Origin: Chromatiales bacterium
Lineage (GTDB): Bacteria > Pseudomonadota > Gammaproteobacteria > CAMYNG01
Assembly: GCA_027021685.1 (NCBI GenBank)
Contig: JALUTW010000440.1
Span: 1-6,372 of the forward strand
Reading direction: 5' to 3'
Length of the DNA stretch: 6,372 nt
The translations under genes were made by a program, and so were the position numbers. Below are positions 6,077 through 6,372 of this stretch, in pieces. The notes beneath the pieces were generated by a model. It did not search any database and was not told the DNA's origin. It saw only the letters and a program-made list of their open reading frames with translations. Within the stretch, counting starts at the first letter, position 1. Every line of letters starts with the position of its first letter.

Positions 6077-6105
6077 ATTGTACTGCCTGGCCCGGCCGGG
6101 CCCAA
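6077..6105 (-). promoter_or_regulatory. Sigma-70-type promoter of the dacA operon, with palindromic spacer
   Basis: On the minus strand a -10 element TACAAT (complement of 6077-6082; 5 of 6 consensus bases) follows a weak -35 element TTGGGC (complement of 6100-6105; 3 of 6) after exactly 17 nt. Transcription would begin near 6070, leaving a leader of about 24 nt before the dacA ATG. It is one of the few AT-containing spots in the region. The spacer contains the perfect palindrome GGCCCGGCCGGGCC (6089-6102), which overlaps the -35 element and could be an operator or just GC-rich sequence. This suggests that dacA can be transcribed independently of rlpA. Confidence 0.6.
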
Positions 6106-6145
6106 ATGGCGGCCTGCCCGCCGGTTCCGCCCGTGGTCTCCGGCG

Positions 6146-6165
6146 GCCGGGCCCGGGTTCCCGGC
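6146..6165 (-). other. GC-rich inverted repeat upstream of the dacA promoter
   Basis: GCCGGG (6146-6151) and CCCGGC (6160-6165) are perfect inverted copies separated by 8 nt. The hairpin would form in transcripts reading out of rlpA and might contribute to ending or pausing them, but there is no T-tract and the stem is short. In DNA this rich in GC, such repeats arise readily by chance. Confidence 0.2.
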
Positions 6166-6183
6166 AGCCAGCCCTCCCGGCCC

Positions 6184-6267
6184 CCAGCACCCCGCCACAA
6201 CTACCCGGCGGCCAGCGGCCAGCACCCCGCCACAACTACCCAGCGGCCAGCAGCCAGCACCCAGCAG
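6184..6267. repeat. Heptamer tandem array (12 units) nested in a 35-bp repeat
   Basis: Twelve contiguous 7-bp units start at 6184, 6191, 6198 and so on to 6261-6267. Read on the plus strand they centre on CCAGCRG: CCAGCAC, CCCGCCA, CAACTAC, CCGGCGG, CCAGCGG, CCAGCAC, CCCGCCA, CAACTAC, CCAGCGG, CCAGCAG, CCAGCAC, CCAGCAG. Five heptamers make a 35-bp higher-order unit present twice (6184-6218 and 6219-6253) with only two differences, followed by two extra heptamers. The array begins 3 nt after the rlpA stop codon in the direction of rlpA transcription and lies upstream of the dacA promoter. No open frame with coding character uses it. It resembles slipped-strand or heptamer-type intergenic repeats; function is unknown. 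Confidence 0.85.
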
Positions 6268-6270
6268 CTT

Positions 6271-6372
6271 TTAGTGCACCACCACGTGGGGCTCGGTGAT
6301 ACCGAGGCTGGACAGGCGCCGGGCCAGGCGGTCGGCCAGCTCCACGCTGGACAGGGGCCCGATGCGCACCCG
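6271..6372 (-). CDS. rlpA: RlpA-family septal ring lytic transglycosylase, C-terminal end (partial)
   Basis: The last 33 codons and TAA stop of a minus-strand gene that continues beyond the window. The visible residues (RVRIGPLSSVELADRL, then ARRLSSLGITEPHVVVH) match the second half of a SPOR domain: the RVRIGPL strand, an amphipathic helix, and a final strand ending in VVV. SPOR domains bind glycan strands lacking stem peptides at the division septum. With dacA immediately downstream, the best match is RlpA, an outer-membrane lipoprotein with a double-psi beta-barrel and a C-terminal SPOR domain that cleaves such denuded glycans in Pseudomonas. The gene name rests on the SPOR fragment plus gene order; another SPOR protein is possible. 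Confidence 0.8.
   Translation of the reverse strand, partial: RVRIGPLSSVELADRLARRLSSLGITEPHVVVH

Noticed and set aside
4023..6200. 725-codon minus-strand frame that looks like a fusion ending in the aminotransferase
   Set aside because: Only the last 288 codons are real (dat). The upstream part is the wrong frame of dacA, whose SLTK, SGN and KTG motifs are in another frame.
6184..6267. CRISPR-like array
   Set aside because: The 35-bp units are directly contiguous with no unique spacers and resolve into 7-bp heptamers; there are no cas genes.
5087..6274. Plus-strand open frame of 395 codons antisense to dacA
   Set aside because: Antisense shadow of a well-supported PBP5-type gene that also reads through the promoter and heptamer array; no family motifs.
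1..6372. tRNA, rRNA, riboswitch, insertion sequence or phage defence system
   Set aside because: Nearly all bases are accounted for by recognisable core genes; no terminal inverted repeats, transposase motifs, cloverleaf or conserved leader were seen on either strand.

Overview
This is a very GC-rich (roughly 70% or more by eye) chromosomal segment of a Gram-negative bacterium. It is most likely a gammaproteobacterium, of the kind seen in the Ectothiorhodospiraceae/Chromatiales. That placement is an inference from the gene order rlpA-dacA-dat-ybeD-lipB, the high GC and the closeness of LipB and YbeD to the E. coli proteins; no rRNA or other phylogenetic marker is present. I see no mobile element, CRISPR array, tRNA or horizontally acquired island, and base composition is even throughout.

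Layout. Plus strand, 1-2218: a TPR protein truncated at its N-terminus by the window edge, followed by an L,D-transpeptidase-fold (YkuD) protein. The two overlap by a GTGA stop/start, so they are a translationally coupled pair. Both end in the same NTF2-like domain, and the second has the domain plan of the Helicobacter Csd6 / Campylobacter Pgp2 L,D-carboxypeptidases. Between 2219 and 2250 the plus-strand pair converges on the minus-strand genes, with a 9-bp hairpin in the gap. Minus strand, 6372 down to 2251: the last 33 codons of rlpA (SPOR domain), a 224-bp intergenic region with a heptamer tandem array and a good sigma-70-type promoter, then dacA (D,D-carboxypeptidase), dat (D-amino acid aminotransferase), ybeD (DUF493), lipB (octanoyltransferase) and an elyC-like DUF218 membrane protein. 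The dacA-dat-ybeD-lipB genes are tightly packed (20-nt gap, 4-nt overlap, 14-nt gap) and look like one operon. The elyC-like gene follows after 55 nt and may be co-transcribed. lipA is not in the window.

How the genes fit together. Most act on the cell wall. RlpA acts on septal peptidoglycan. DacA trims terminal D-Ala from pentapeptides. Dat can interconvert D-Ala and D-Glu in the cytoplasm. The ElyC-like protein belongs to a family linked to peptidoglycan precursor/lipid-carrier homeostasis. The L,D-transpeptidase-fold enzyme would cut or cross-link the peptides left after D,D-carboxypeptidase action. YbeD and LipB are the usual lipoate-side members of this conserved neighbourhood.

No new multi-gene defence or mobile system is visible. 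The points most worth a second look are the shared NTF2-like domain of the coupled plus-strand pair, the 12-unit heptamer array downstream of rlpA, and the dacA promoter whose spacer holds a perfect 14-bp palindrome.
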